Of a stretch of 64,000 bases of DNA, positions 46,249-55,829 are shown piece after piece. The first letter of the stretch is position 1; each line of letters opens with the position of its first letter. The notes under the pieces were generated by a model, which saw only the letters and a program-made list of their open reading frames with translations, did no database searches and was not told the DNA's origin. The stretch covers positions 62,001 to 126,000 of the forward strand of contig JADKIZ010000009.1 of the NCBI GenBank assembly GCA_016722445.1. The letters are read 5' to 3'. Position numbers and translations under genes: made by a program. The DNA is from Flavobacteriales bacterium (lineage in GTDB: Bacteria > Bacteroidota > Bacteroidia > Flavobacteriales_D > Sanyastnellaceae).

Positions 46249-49200
46249 TTACTGGAGAATAACTATATCATTCAAGATTTGATGTGCATCCTCATTCCTC
46301 ACTTCAACAAGATAACAACCACGATCAAGTGTATTCACATCAATTGAAATGTTCAATTGGCTTATCGATGTGGACCAAACCAATCTACCCATTGCATCAT
46401 GAAATACGATGTTGTTTTTTCCCACCCAATGAGATGGCAGAACAATATTCACGACATCAAAAGCCGGATTCGGATAATAGATCAGACGTTGATTAGAATT
46501 CAATTCATTTAAGCCTACAAACTCAAACTCACCAGAAGTCATCTCCGAAACACACAACGATTCCATCACACTCACACCATACATTCCAGATTCCGTGATC
46601 TCGATGGAGTTGTCAATGTCTGTAAGCGCTTCACCGTTTAATGTCCAAGTAAAAATTCCATTGCCAGAGGCAGTGAGTGTATTTCCGCTTTGCGTGATCA
46701 CTGGCGTTGCTGGAATGTCCGTTACATCAATCACAAATTCCGCATCACCAGAACAGTACGTATCCGTCACATTCAACGAAATGGTTTGTTGACCTGCAAA
46801 AAGATCAGCGATGGTCAATTGATTCGAAGTACCGATGGAACTACCATTCATCGTCCAGAGATAATCATCCCAAACACCAGAAGATGTGAGTGTCACATCG
46901 CTGCCTGCACAGACATCAGCGACACCAATGATTTCGACATTCTGGGTACATTCATAAAATACCGTCGTTGCTGTATTTGTGATGACAGGTTCATTGAAGT
47001 CGAAGTAAATGGCAACACTATTCTCAACCACATCTGCAACACCAAGACCTGGAATTGTTTTTATCCTGAAATGGATAAAACCATGACTTTCCGATTCGTT
47101 TGTATTGCTATCCGCAAGCATGATGTTATTGAACAACCATTCCACTTTTCCATTTTCTTCAAAAGACAAATCGAAAACATGACTTGCATCCAATTGCTGG
47201 AAAGTCGTTAGATCGAGATTTTCCGCTACCATGTCTTCCACGCGTACTGTAACCGCTTCGGCTGTTCCCGTGTTTTGGAACTGGATCGTGTAATCGAGCC
47301 AAACTCCGTCATCAGTTGGAATCTCAGTTACATCAATGGCTTCGCGGTTTACAGTTTTGTCGTTGGGGTCGTAGCTTCCAACGACAGTTTGATTGAAACT
47401 AAAAACATTATCAGAAGGATCATTGTCTACACTTGTAGAGAGTAATGTGGCTGTCATTGTAGGTGTAAATACAGTACCAAGTGGTGTTGAAGGATCGACA
47501 TAAATCTTTACTAATAAGGACTGATCTGACTCCAAAAAAGCCAGATCATTGACATTCCATGATACTGTGTTACCAGAGACAGTTCCATTCGTAAAATAAA
47601 CAGAGGCACCTGGCATATTGGTGATGTCAAAAGTCACCAGCACATTCTCGATTGGCACAGCCTCATTTTTAACAATCAACCTATAGCTACAATAAAATCC
47701 AGGTCGCGGTGTACCAATACTATTGCCAAATATGCGAACATTATGGAAGTTCAAATCAGGACAAAGAGGGAAGTCATAGTCCAAAAAGACTTCATCCATA
47801 TTGGTAGTTGTAAAAGTGTAATCAGAACCCGGGAAAAAACCAGATGGTGTAGCCGAATGAATTACAGTAGTCATATTATCAGGGAGCGCGGTATGATATG
47901 AGCCAATAAAATTAGAAGTACCAATTGGCATGTTATCCTGATCATGAATGATGACATTTGGAAAAATAACATCGCCTGCATTCCAACTGCCATCACAATT
48001 GATATCTGCAAAGACCAAGCCTGTTGCAGAACTTAAAGCACATACGCTCTGCACTTCTTCGTTCGTATTGCAACCAGGAGCGTTGTTCATAATCACTACA
48101 CTAAGAGGATCATTTGCAATCCTTTCGCATATTGCGGCAACAGCGCAATTATTCAAATTTGGGCAGTCTGTAATAACCACGGAACCACCGATAAAATTCA
48201 AATTGAACAGATCATATAGGTCACTGCTCGCTAAATTATATAGCCCGATATTGTCATAGATACTATCCAATACTGGAAAGTAAATAGTTGTCGTAGTGTC
48301 TGACACACCTTGTTCTATATAGAGATTATCCAATGATTCCAACGCTTCAAAATGCAATTCATTGAACGTTCCATTAATATTCACAATTGATGCATCAATG
48401 AGTGAAATAAAATGGAGTGGCTGAATATCTAAACCATAAGTATATAATGATAGTTCTCCAACAGATTCAAGTGCGCCGAAATCAGGGTAACCAATTCCTG
48501 AGGTAGACAAATCCAACCAAATACTTTCAGCATGTTGCAGCTGACCGAATCCATACACAAAATCTTCAACAAAACAAAAATCAAAATTCAAAACATTACA
48601 AGACTCCAAATTGTCAAACGCATCGAACAATGAAAATGTCAAAAAATCCGGGGCACCCCACTGATTAAAATAAATGGTTCCAGCAGAAATGAGGTTACGG
48701 AGTCCAGTAAATACCAAAGGACCATAATTATTCGATGACAGGAAAAACCTTCATTCAGATGCTCAATTCCAGGAAACATCTCAATTAAACTGATGGGAGT
48801 TCCAAGACCGTCAAACCAAACATCCAGCTTAAGTTCATTTACATTAACCAAAGCATTCAGTGGTGTAAAATCAACTGTCGTTTTCAGTACCAAAGAAAAT
48901 TTATCTACAGAGATGAGATATTCAAGTCCATCAAAATTCAGAATATTCGGCATTGCACCAACATCTGATAATCTGAACGCCCCGCCCACTGTGGTAAGCT
49001 GACTCAAACCTAACAATGAAAAAGGACCATCATGTACCTCTACAATTAAATCTCCCGATATACTTTGAATATTTTGCAAGGCATCCAAATTTGTAGGAAA
49101 GTCCGTGGTTTGTTGCATATCAGGAAATACCGAGACATTACCTTCTATCGAAGTACATGTCGGATTGTCTATTAAAAATTGATCCAACTCCGTTTGTGTT

Positions 49201-49286
49201 TCGAATACGAAATCTCCCGTGCAAACTTGAGCATTGGCGTTTGCGATCAATGCCACAAATAAACAGCATGTAAAAAACTTCATCAT
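46249..49286 (-). CDS. Secreted beta-helix/LRR-like protein with T9SS sorting domain, paralog 2 (frameshifted)
   Basis: Paralog of the next gene with the same domain order: signal peptide (MMKFFTCCLFVALIANANAQ), FETQTELDQFLIDNPTCTS, solenoid repeats, SdrB-like ATGLVFADINCDGSWNAGD, a DUF11-like GSYDPNDKTVNREAIDVTE, an Ig-like part and a T9SS end from YYPNPAFDVVNIVL. Two frames meet in a T5 run (plus-strand A5 at 48743-48747). Adding one T gives EHLNEGFFLSSNNYGPLVF and a total of 1012 residues, against 1013 in the neighbour. This match is strong support for an intact gene behind the break. Confidence 0.87.
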
Positions 49287-49297
49287 TTTAGTTTGGT

Positions 49298-49903
49298 ATG
49301 GTTACAATGATGAAGATGCCACCGTTTAGCAATTTCCACAATACATTCGAAGAATATTATTCATTCATAAAAGTCAATAAACAGGTGAAGATATTTCTGA
49401 TCGGTTACATGTGCAGTGGAAAGACCACGTTGGGTAAGCAAATAGCGGAAAAACTCAACATTCCATTTATTGATCTCGATCGGGAAATTGAGCGCAATTC
49501 AGGAAAAACCATCACATCCATTTTTCAGACTGATGGCGAAGATTCATTCCGTCAAATAGAAAAAACAGAACTCAGTAAGCTGATCAAAAACCAAAACCAG
49601 TTCGTTATGGCAACTGGTGGCGGAACTCCATGCTATTTCAACAACATGGATGTCATGAAAAAAAATGGATTGGTGATTTATTTGAATGTCGGCGTGCGAG
49701 AATTGGTGCGCAGAAACCTTGAATCTCCCGAAACCAGACCATTGCTGCGCGGATTGAATGAATTAGAAATGCTTTCCTTCATCAACAATCATCTCACTTC
49801 AAGATTGCCTTATTACAAAAAAGCAAACCTGACACTCAAAGAAAATGATTTGGATTTGGACAAAATCATTCAAGACATCAAATTGATGACTCATTCAAGA
49901 TAA
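49298..49903 (+). CDS. aroK: Shikimate kinase
   Basis: Phosphorylates shikimate at O3 in chorismate synthesis. Walker A reads IFLIGYMCSGKTTLGKQIA, then PFIDLDREIERNSGKTI with the shikimate-binding Asp, the glycine-rich VMATGGGTPCY, and ESPETRPLLRG in the lid. The ATG at 49298 gives 201 residues, with about 29 extra at the front. A GTG at 49385 would give the usual ~172 residues starting at the kinase fold, and I think that start is at least as likely. Its last 13 nt overlap the convergent phosphoribosyltransferase gene. Confidence 0.93.
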   Translation: MVTMMKMPPFSNFHNTFEEYYSFIKVNKQVKIFLIGYMCSGKTTLGKQIAEKLNIPFIDLDREIERNSGKTITSIFQTDGEDSFRQIEKTELSKLIKNQNQFVMATGGGTPCYFNNMDVMKKNGLVIYLNVGVRELVRRNLESPETRPLLRGLNELEMLSFINNHLTSRLPYYKKANLTLKENDLDLDKIIQDIKLMTHSR

Positions 49904-50397
49904 ACTGCCTCTTTGCCTTTGTCCATTTCAACCGTCACATGTTCTTTGAGATTGGTTGAAAGTGTCAACCCAACATAATCGGCATGGATAGGAAAACGAC
50001 GGTACGAACGTTCTACCAATGTTGCGATGGACAAACCTTTCGGATCAGCATCTAGAATGAATCGCGAAGCATAGATAAGTGTGCGTCCTGAGTTCAGCAC
50101 ATCATCCACAAGAATGACAAATTTTCCTTTGAGTTGTTTCGTCTCACCACTGAATGACACTTCAGAATTTGCGGGCTTCTCTTTATTCAGAGAAATCACT
50201 TCTACGTTCACCTGCATGCTGGTAATTTCTGTGAGGACTTTGCCAAGTCGTTTCGCCAATTCGCTACCACGACCTTCAATACCGACAATCACAAGTTCTT
50301 TTTCCTTGTAAAAATTTTCATGAATTTCATGGGCAATTCGCATCAGTTTTTGGCTGATTTGTTTCGCATTGAGGATGAGTGAACGTTCACGTGTCAT
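49891..50397 (-). CDS. Phosphoribosyltransferase (PyrR-like)
   Basis: 168-residue type I phosphoribosyltransferase. The PRPP-binding loop is FVILVDDVLNSGRTLIYASR, and the start NAKQISQKLMRIAHEIHENF with VIVGIEGRGSELAKRL fits PyrR-like uracil phosphoribosyltransferases of Bacteroidota. It may act in pyrimidine salvage or regulation; binding to pyr mRNA cannot be judged from sequence. It converges with shikimate kinase, with a 13-nt overlap of the 3' ends, and follows the TPMT-like gene by about 9 nt. Confidence 0.87.
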   Translation of the reverse strand: MTRERSLILNAKQISQKLMRIAHEIHENFYKEKELVIVGIEGRGSELAKRLGKVLTEITSMQVNVEVISLNKEKPANSEVSFSGETKQLKGKFVILVDDVLNSGRTLIYASRFILDADPKGLSIATLVERSYRRFPIHADYVGLTLSTNLKEHVTVEMDKGKEAVYLE

Positions 50398-50406
50398 GAT
50401 CCAAAG

Positions 50407-50987
50407 TTATGCTTTTCTGGTAAACTCAAACCACAATTCTCTTCCCAATCGCGGTTTGATGGAATTAAGGGCTGGTTGAAGGATTTTCAGTTCGAAAATG
50501 GCGCAAACCTCTTGCGGTACTCTTCTTCACTACCCCCAAAAGGCGGACCTTCCTCAGTTAGGGGAAAATTGAAAAGTAGCCCTGTCAATTTACCGCCCGG
50601 CACAATGATTTCAGCCATTTTCGCGACGTATTGATCACGCATCGACGGAGGTATGGCGCAATAAAATGTTTGTTCGAGAACCAGATCAAATGTTTTATCC
50701 AGGTTAAAAAAATCACCACAGATCAGTTGTTCCTGAGGAAAATCTGGATTGCGCTGTTTGAATTGTTTCAATGGGATTTCAGCCAGGTCAATGACCCAAA
50801 CATTTTTGAAACCACGAGTCCATAAAAGTTCCGCTTCATAACCACTTCCACAACCGGGAATCAAGATATTCAGTTGGTGGTCATCAAGGGTGTTGATGTA
50901 TTCAGCCAAAGGAGTTGTAGGAGCACCTGCATCCCAACCTGTATCACCCTTTTCCCAGCGTTCCGACCAAAATTCTTTTTGTTGCAT
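50407..50987 (-). CDS. TPMT-like thiol/class I methyltransferase (frameshifted)
   Basis: Resembles the thiopurine S-methyltransferase (TPMT) family. From ATG 50987 the start MQQKEFWSERWEKGDTGWD is the family signature; motif I is NILIPGCGSGYEAELLW, then DLAEIPLKQFKQRN and QTFYCAIPPSMR. The frame closes early at 50487 after KRFAPFSN. Adding one T to the T4 run (plus-strand A4 at 50495-50498) lets it continue as PFFELKILQPALNSIKPRLG then RELWFEFTRKA, stopping at 50407, total 193 residues as expected. An in-frame extension to 51248 runs into a large hairpin and is rejected. Confidence 0.83.
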
Positions 50988-51099
50988 ATTGGTAAAAATG
51001 AATTTATGTTCTGATATTAGAAAAGCCATTCTACTGTACTTGCGTCGAGCAAAAGTATCGATATTCAGAAGGGGGTTGAATATTGACTTGGTAAAATGC

Positions 51100-51174
51100 G
51101 GACGCGGAGATCGCGGAGGAGCGGAGGACGCAAAGAAGTCTGCGAACCTCTGCTCCTCCGCGTTCTCTGCGTCC
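51100..51174. repeat. Large inverted repeat (28-bp arms)
   Basis: Arms 51100-51127 and 51147-51174 pair over 28 bp with a few mismatches; the loop is 19 nt. It is GC-rich with GCGGAG/CTCCGC steps, unlike the surrounding AT-leaning DNA. It lies between the RlmD-like stop (51190) and the TPMT start. It may be a mobile palindromic repeat or a strong terminator. Confidence 0.8.
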
Positions 51175-51189
51175 AGAAATCCCGAACTC

Positions 51190-52623
51190 CTATTTCTCGA
51201 AAATCGCCACCGACTCGATATGTGAAGTATGCGGAAACTGATCCACAAAACTGATCTTTTTCATGCCGTAACCAGCTGCATTCAATTCAATGGTATCGCG
51301 TGCCTGTGTTGAAGGATTGCAAGAAACATAAACGATTCTCGGCGCATTCAATGTTATCACTTTTTTGAGTGTTTTTGGCGCAATACCTCCACGTGGTGGA
51401 TCAAGCACCAGGCAAGAAATTTTCCCGGCGTATTCCGGATACTCCGATAAAAACTTGCCCACGTCCGCAGCAAAAAATTCCAGATTCGAAACACCATTTC
51501 GCTGCGCATTCAACCGTGCATCGGTGATGGCATCTTCCACAATGTCGACACCGACTACTTTGCGTTGACTTTTTTGAGCAAGCAACTGAGTGATGGTACC
51601 TGTACCACAGAATAAATCCATGATCACGCGACCATCATCGACATCATCCACTCCGGCATAACGTATGACTTTATCATAAAGCTTTTCAGCGCTTTTTGGA
51701 TTCGTCTGGAAAAAACTCGTCATGCTGATTTCGAATTTCAGACCATTGATTTCTTCCGTGATTTTTGGTGCCCCAAAGAGTTGAATCGTTTTGCCGAGAA
51801 GTGGATCTATCCGATCACCTGTATTGGGATTGACAGTATGTATGATACCTGCAATTCTATCACCAAATAAAGATTTCAGATATTGAACAAATGCCACACT
51901 GTTGAACGCATCAAGCTGCTGTTCTGAAGTGACCAAATTGATCAATAGCTGATTGGTGAGATAACTTTTTCTGACAACAAGATACCGAAAAAAACCATGG
52001 TGTTTTGGAGGATGCCAAGCAGTCAGTCCTGACTTTTCGCACCAGAGTCTTACTTCTTTGAGTTTTGTTTCGAATTCTTCATCAAACAATCCCGAATCGC
52101 GATCCAGATTTTCGACGCACCACCATGTACCACGATGTTTGAACCCCAATCCGAAGTCATCATACTCTTTCTTTTCATCCAAATCAAAACGAATGACCGA
52201 AAAAGCATATTCCATTTTGTTGCGGTAATGCCATGAAGCAGGTGAATGGATAAACTCATCGAAAATGTTTTCGATGTTTTCCACTTTACCTATTCTTTTA
52301 AAAAGATCGAAGGTGGTTCGCTTCTTATATGCCACTTGCATTTCAATCGGTAAAGAAGCATACGGTGCACCTGGAATGGGTTGAAAACCCGTTTGTACTT
52401 CGTCCGGTGAAGTTTCGAGGACTTCAATCAATTTACACTCAGCAAAACGCTTTTGCGCTTTTTCAACGCGCGCTTTTACCAACTGACCGGGAATGGCATT
52501 CTGAACAAAAACGGCAAAATCTCCGTGTTCTGTTTTGATTTTACCGATACCAACACCCCCGAATGCCATGTCGACAATGCGTATTTCAATATCCTGATTT
52601 TTCTTGAGGAATCTTTCGCTCAT
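51190..52623 (-). CDS. RlmD/RumA-like 23S rRNA (uracil-C5)-methyltransferase
   Basis: SAM-dependent rRNA m5U methyltransferase of 477 residues from ATG 52623. A TRAM domain (IEIRIVDMAFGGVGIGKI) leads. The catalytic part has MTSFFQTNPKSAEKLYD, VIMDLFCGTGTITQLLA, LVLDPPRGGIAPKTLKKV and the nucleophile Cys in RIVYVSCNPSTQARD. Where RlmD/RumA enzymes have a C-x5-CGGC [4Fe-4S] motif, this one has IPGAPYASLPIEMQVAYKK without any Cys, so it probably lacks the cluster. An in-frame extension to 52668 is unneeded. It overlaps nothing and is divergent from the DASS transporter gene. Confidence 0.87.
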   Translation of the reverse strand: MSERFLKKNQDIEIRIVDMAFGGVGIGKIKTEHGDFAVFVQNAIPGQLVKARVEKAQKRFAECKLIEVLETSPDEVQTGFQPIPGAPYASLPIEMQVAYKKRTTFDLFKRIGKVENIENIFDEFIHSPASWHYRNKMEYAFSVIRFDLDEKKEYDDFGLGFKHRGTWWCVENLDRDSGLFDEEFETKLKEVRLWCEKSGLTAWHPPKHHGFFRYLVVRKSYLTNQLLINLVTSEQQLDAFNSVAFVQYLKSLFGDRIAGIIHTVNPNTGDRIDPLLGKTIQLFGAPKITEEINGLKFEISMTSFFQTNPKSAEKLYDKVIRYAGVDDVDDGRVIMDLFCGTGTITQLLAQKSQRKVVGVDIVEDAITDARLNAQRNGVSNLEFFAADVGKFLSEYPEYAGKISCLVLDPPRGGIAPKTLKKVITLNAPRIVYVSCNPSTQARDTIELNAAGYGMKKISFVDQFPHTSHIESVAIFEK

Positions 52624-52734
52624 AGGTGGCGAAAATACTTCGAATCTCAGCGTGAATTCATATCTCACAATGCTCTACTCAAAACCAGAATTCAAGAGTC
52701 GTATGGCAATGGATCATTCCATTACATTCGCCTT

Positions 52735-54159
52735 ATGACGCGCAGATTATTGCTCTTGTTTCTTGGTCCAACCTTGTTTGTTTTGTTTTGGACGATCAAT
52801 CCGGCGGTTGACAGAACCACAGGCGAAAGTCACGGTGTGGTGTTATGGATGCTCACATGGTGGATTACAGAAATAGTTCCGATGGCAATAACTTCTTTGT
52901 TGCCGATCATGCTGTTTCCAATGCTTGGTGTGCTCAGTCTGGAAAAAACATGTTTGTCGTACAGCAATCGTTTTGTGTTTTTGTTTTTGGGCGGATTCAT
53001 CATAGCACTCGCCATGGAAAAATGGCAATTGCACCGCAGGCTTGCGTTGAACATTGTGAACAGAACCGGTACAAGTGCCAATCGCATCGTATTCGGATTT
53101 TTTCTGGCTTCATTCCTCATCAGTATGTGGATCAGCAATACAGCAACAACGCTCATGATGTTGCCCATAGCCGGATCCGTCGTGGCCTTATTGGTGAATG
53201 AAGAAAAAAGACTAGAACATCGCGGTACAAAAAACTTCGCGACATCATTGATGTTGTCTATCGCCTATGGAGCGAGCATCGGAGGCATTGCCACCATTGT
53301 TGGCTCACCACCCAACGCCAGTATGGCGGGTATACTGGACAAAACATTTCATTACGATGTCACCTTCATGGAGTGGATGAAGTTTGGATTACCCTTTTCA
53401 ATTGTCCTGCTCGTTTTAGCCTATTTCCTGATGGTAAAAGTGATTTTTCCAAACAAGCTTGGAAAATTCGAATTGGGACATGAAATCATACAACAAGAGC
53501 TGAAGCAACTCGGTAAATGGAAAAAACCGGAGCGAATTGTATTTGTGGTATTCGCTCTGACGGCAATATTGTGGATCGTTCAAGGTCCTATTGCCACGGC
53601 GCTCAAACCTTTCGGCATTGAATTCACGGATACGGCGATTGCCATCATCATGGCAAGTTTACTTTTTGTAATACCATCCGGAGAGCAAAAGCAAAAGACT
53701 GTATTGGAATGGAAGGACACAGAAAAATTGCCCTGGGGAGTTTTGCTCATGTTTGGAGGAGGAATGAGTTTGGCAGAAGCATTTAGCAATTGTGGTCTTG
53801 TAGAAAGCATAACAGGAGCGATGAATAGTCTTGACAAGTCCAACCTATTTCTCTTCGTCTCCATGCTAAGCGCCATAGGATTGGTGATGACAGCTTTGAT
53901 GAGCAATATCGCCATGGTGAACATCTTTGTTCCGGTGGTGGGTGCATTAGCCGTTGGCGCAGGAATACCGCCGGTCATCTTCGCCATTCCAGTCACCATA
54001 GCCAGTAGTTGTGACTTTATGTTTCCGATGAGTACACCACCGAATGCCATTGCATACAGCAGCGGCTATATCCACAGCAAAGACATGCTGAAAGCAGGCA
54101 TTGTGCTCAATATATTGTCGTTGTTGCTGCTGATGGGGTTGGTGTATTTTGTGGTGTGA
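52735..54159 (+). CDS. DASS-family sodium:anion (dicarboxylate/sulfate) symporter
   Basis: Inner-membrane transporter of 474 residues with about 12 hydrophobic helices, SLC13/DASS type. The two SNT-like motifs are FLISMWISNTATTLMMLPI and ALMSNIAMVNIFVPVVGAL, each followed by an NTP-like block (GSPPNASMAGI and STPPNAIAYSSGYI). GFIIALAMEKWQLHRRLAL and AYGASIGGIATIVGS are typical. Substrates of the family include C4-dicarboxylates, citrate and sulfate; not resolvable here. I chose ATG 52735; an in-frame extension to 52453 overlaps the RlmD-like gene and is rejected. Confidence 0.93.
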   Translation: MTRRLLLLFLGPTLFVLFWTINPAVDRTTGESHGVVLWMLTWWITEIVPMAITSLLPIMLFPMLGVLSLEKTCLSYSNRFVFLFLGGFIIALAMEKWQLHRRLALNIVNRTGTSANRIVFGFFLASFLISMWISNTATTLMMLPIAGSVVALLVNEEKRLEHRGTKNFATSLMLSIAYGASIGGIATIVGSPPNASMAGILDKTFHYDVTFMEWMKFGLPFSIVLLVLAYFLMVKVIFPNKLGKFELGHEIIQQELKQLGKWKKPERIVFVVFALTAILWIVQGPIATALKPFGIEFTDTAIAIIMASLLFVIPSGEQKQKTVLEWKDTEKLPWGVLLMFGGGMSLAEAFSNCGLVESITGAMNSLDKSNLFLFVSMLSAIGLVMTALMSNIAMVNIFVPVVGALAVGAGIPPVIFAIPVTIASSCDFMFPMSTPPNAIAYSSGYIHSKDMLKAGIVLNILSLLLLMGLVYFVV

Positions 54160-54268
54160 GAAATCCGAAATCGTTGATTTCCAGAGGTCCGAAATGTTTT
54201 TTCTTCAAAGCCTTGTTGAACGCACAAGTTTCTGTACATTTGCCGCCTCAATTTTTTGAGACCTCTTA

Positions 54269-54357
54269 GGAGAGGTGGGTGAGTGGCTGAAACCAACAGT
54301 TTGCTAAACTGTCGTAGGGGGTAACTCTTACCGGGGGTTCGAATCCCCCCCTCTCCG
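54269..54357 (+). tRNA. tRNA-Ser (anticodon GCT)
   Basis: A 7-bp acceptor stem (GGAGAGG with CCTCTCC), a 5-bp anticodon stem around TTGCTAA with anticodon GCT at 54303-54305, a long variable arm and a T-loop GGTTCGAATCC. No CCA is encoded. Reads AGC/AGU codons. Confidence 0.96.
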
Positions 54358-54435
54358 CAAAAGGATTAATGAATCCGGTTTTGAACGACGTGAAAGTTTT
54401 ACGACCTTTGCCGTCCGAAAAAACAAAATTCTAAT

Positions 54436-54512
54436 CCGGGATTTGTGTAGCCCGGTATCGCGTTCCGGTTTGAAATTGGAATTGTCGGTAGGAAAAGATG
54501 AAAAAGGAAGAA
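54436..54512 (+). pseudogene. Degenerate tRNA-Pro-like fragment
   Basis: GTAGCCCGGTATCGCGT at 54447-54463 is identical to the D-arm region of the functional tRNA-Pro at 54560-54576, in the same orientation 113 nt upstream. Weaker resemblance continues through GTCGGTAGG (against GTCGTAGG). The anticodon and T arms no longer pair. It reads as a decayed copy. Confidence 0.6.
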
Positions 54513-54548
54513 GTGACTTAAAGTAGTCATGGATAATAAAAATATTTT

Positions 54549-54622
54549 CGGGGTGTAGCGTAGCCCGGTATCGCGTCTGCTTTGGGAGCAGAAGGTCGTA
54601 GGTTCGAATCCTGCCACCCCGA
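54549..54622 (+). tRNA. tRNA-Pro (anticodon TGG)
   Basis: A 7-bp acceptor stem (CGGGGTG with CACCCCG), anticodon stem TCTGC/GCAGA around TTTGGGA with TGG at 54583-54585, and T arm GTAGGTTCGAATCCTGC. 74 nt, no CCA encoded. Confidence 0.97.
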
Positions 54623-54630
54623 CAACACAA

Positions 54631-54662
54631 AAAAAGGATTCAAGTTAGCTTGAATCCTTTTT
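54631..54662 (+). terminator. Terminator after tRNA-Pro
   Basis: A 14-bp perfect stem with a 4-nt loop and a T tract, between tRNA-Pro and tRNA-Arg. Confidence 0.8.
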
Positions 54663-54673
54663 TATATGTATTT

Positions 54674-54747
54674 GGTCCCGTAGCTCAGCTGGATAGAGCA
54701 ACAGATTTCTAATCTGTGGGTCAGGGGTTCGAATCCCTTCGGGATCA
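54674..54747 (+). tRNA. tRNA-Arg (anticodon TCT)
   Basis: Acceptor GGTCCCG pairs with CGGGATC (one G-U), the D arm is GCTCAGCTGGATAGAGC, the anticodon stem ACAGA/TCTGT surrounds TTTCTAA with TCT at 54708-54710, and the T arm is GGGTTCGAATCCC. 74 nt, no CCA encoded. Confidence 0.97.
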
Positions 54748-54758
54748 CACCATGCATT

Positions 54759-54787
54759 GGCCGACTCTTTGGGGTCGGCCTTTTATT
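54759..54787 (+). terminator. Terminator after tRNA-Arg
   Basis: Stem GGCCGAC/GTCGGCC with an 8-nt loop, followed by TTTTATTTTA. Confidence 0.8.
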
Positions 54788-55121
54788 TTACGTGAATTTC
54801 TCATACCTCATTATTAGAAAGCAAATTTCTAATCTCAAGCATAGGAGGTAGATCATGCTGCGGTAGATCACGACCAAATTGTCTTACCATTCAACAATTC
54901 ATTTTGGATGTGAAACAGCTTTGGTTCAAGCAAGAGAGCAACTTACAAGGATAAAAACGATACTCATTGTGCTTCCTGACCTATGATTTGAAGTCAATGC
55001 ATCGAATTTTTTGTTTTAAGTTAAATCATTAGACACAGGAATTGGTTTGTTGAAAAACACTTTTAGATCATTCCGATCGTTTAATTCTCATAACGACATT
55101 TGACCTCATACACATTTCCCC
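54788..55121 (+). other. Gene-free interval before ftsE
   Basis: About 330 nt with no gene, repeat array or stable hairpin that I can support. It presumably holds the ftsE promoter, since GACATTTG near 55097 partly resembles the Bacteroidota -7 element TAnnTTTG. GGTAGATCA occurs twice near 54848-54870. Confidence 0.4.
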
Positions 55122-55829
55122 ATGAGTACCAGTGAACCCATCATTCAGTTATTACATGCCGAGATCAGGCAAAAAGAAAATGTGATCCTCAAGGATGTCA
55201 ATCTGGAGGTGCATGCGGGCGAGTTTGTATATCTGATCGGCAAAACCGGTAGTGGAAAATCCAGTCTGCTTAAAACGCTTTACGCCGAACTTTCTCTGGC
55301 ATCTGGTGAAGGTCATTGTTGTGGATATGACCTGTCGAAAATCAAACGCAAACAGATTCCTTATTTGCGTCGCAAACTGGGCATCGTTTTTCAGGATTTC
55401 GAATTACTCACAGATCGATCTGTGAACGACAATCTCGATTTTGTGCTGCGCGCCACAGGATGGACGGACAAAAAGGCCATGGAAAGCCGGATGCAAAGTG
55501 TCCTGGACTTGGTTGGACTCGAAAACAAAGGCTTCAAAATGCCACATGAATTAAGTGGTGGTGAACAACAACGCGTGGTCATTGCACGTGCATTACTGAA
55601 TACGCCTCAATTAATCCTAGCGGATGAACCAACTGGAAATCTTGATCCAAAGACAAGTCATGAAATCCTCAATTTATTGCTCGCGATAAGTCGTTCTGGA
55701 ACAGCCGTGTTGATGGCGTCTCACGATTATCAGACCATGCAAAAATTCAATTCGCGAATTGTGATTTGCGATGATCATGGCGTACGTGAAACCAGAGATA
55801 TAGCACAGTTTGAAAGCATTCATGCCTGA
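55122..55829 (+). CDS. ftsE: Cell division ATP-binding protein FtsE
   Basis: ABC ATPase of 235 residues that with FtsX couples cell division to peptidoglycan hydrolase activation at the inner membrane. Walker A is YLIGKTGSGKSSLLKTLYAE, the Q-loop is GIVFQDFELLTDRSV (the FQDF form is usual for FtsE), the signature is HELSGGEQQRVVIARALLN, Walker B is LILADEPTGNLDP, and the switch His is in MASHDYQ. No ftsX is adjacent; instead a glycosyltransferase overlaps its stop by 1 nt. In Bacteroidota ftsX is often elsewhere. Confidence 0.9.
   Translation: MSTSEPIIQLLHAEIRQKENVILKDVNLEVHAGEFVYLIGKTGSGKSSLLKTLYAELSLASGEGHCCGYDLSKIKRKQIPYLRRKLGIVFQDFELLTDRSVNDNLDFVLRATGWTDKKAMESRMQSVLDLVGLENKGFKMPHELSGGEQQRVVIARALLNTPQLILADEPTGNLDPKTSHEILNLLLAISRSGTAVLMASHDYQTMQKFNSRIVICDDHGVRETRDIAQFESIHA

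Noticed and set aside
50988..51248. In-frame extension of the TPMT-like gene
   Set aside because: It is translated from a palindromic hairpin and the end of the RlmD-like gene; family similarity begins at 50987.
52453..52734. In-frame extension of the DASS transporter
   Set aside because: It lies within the RlmD-like gene and its translation lacks membrane character.
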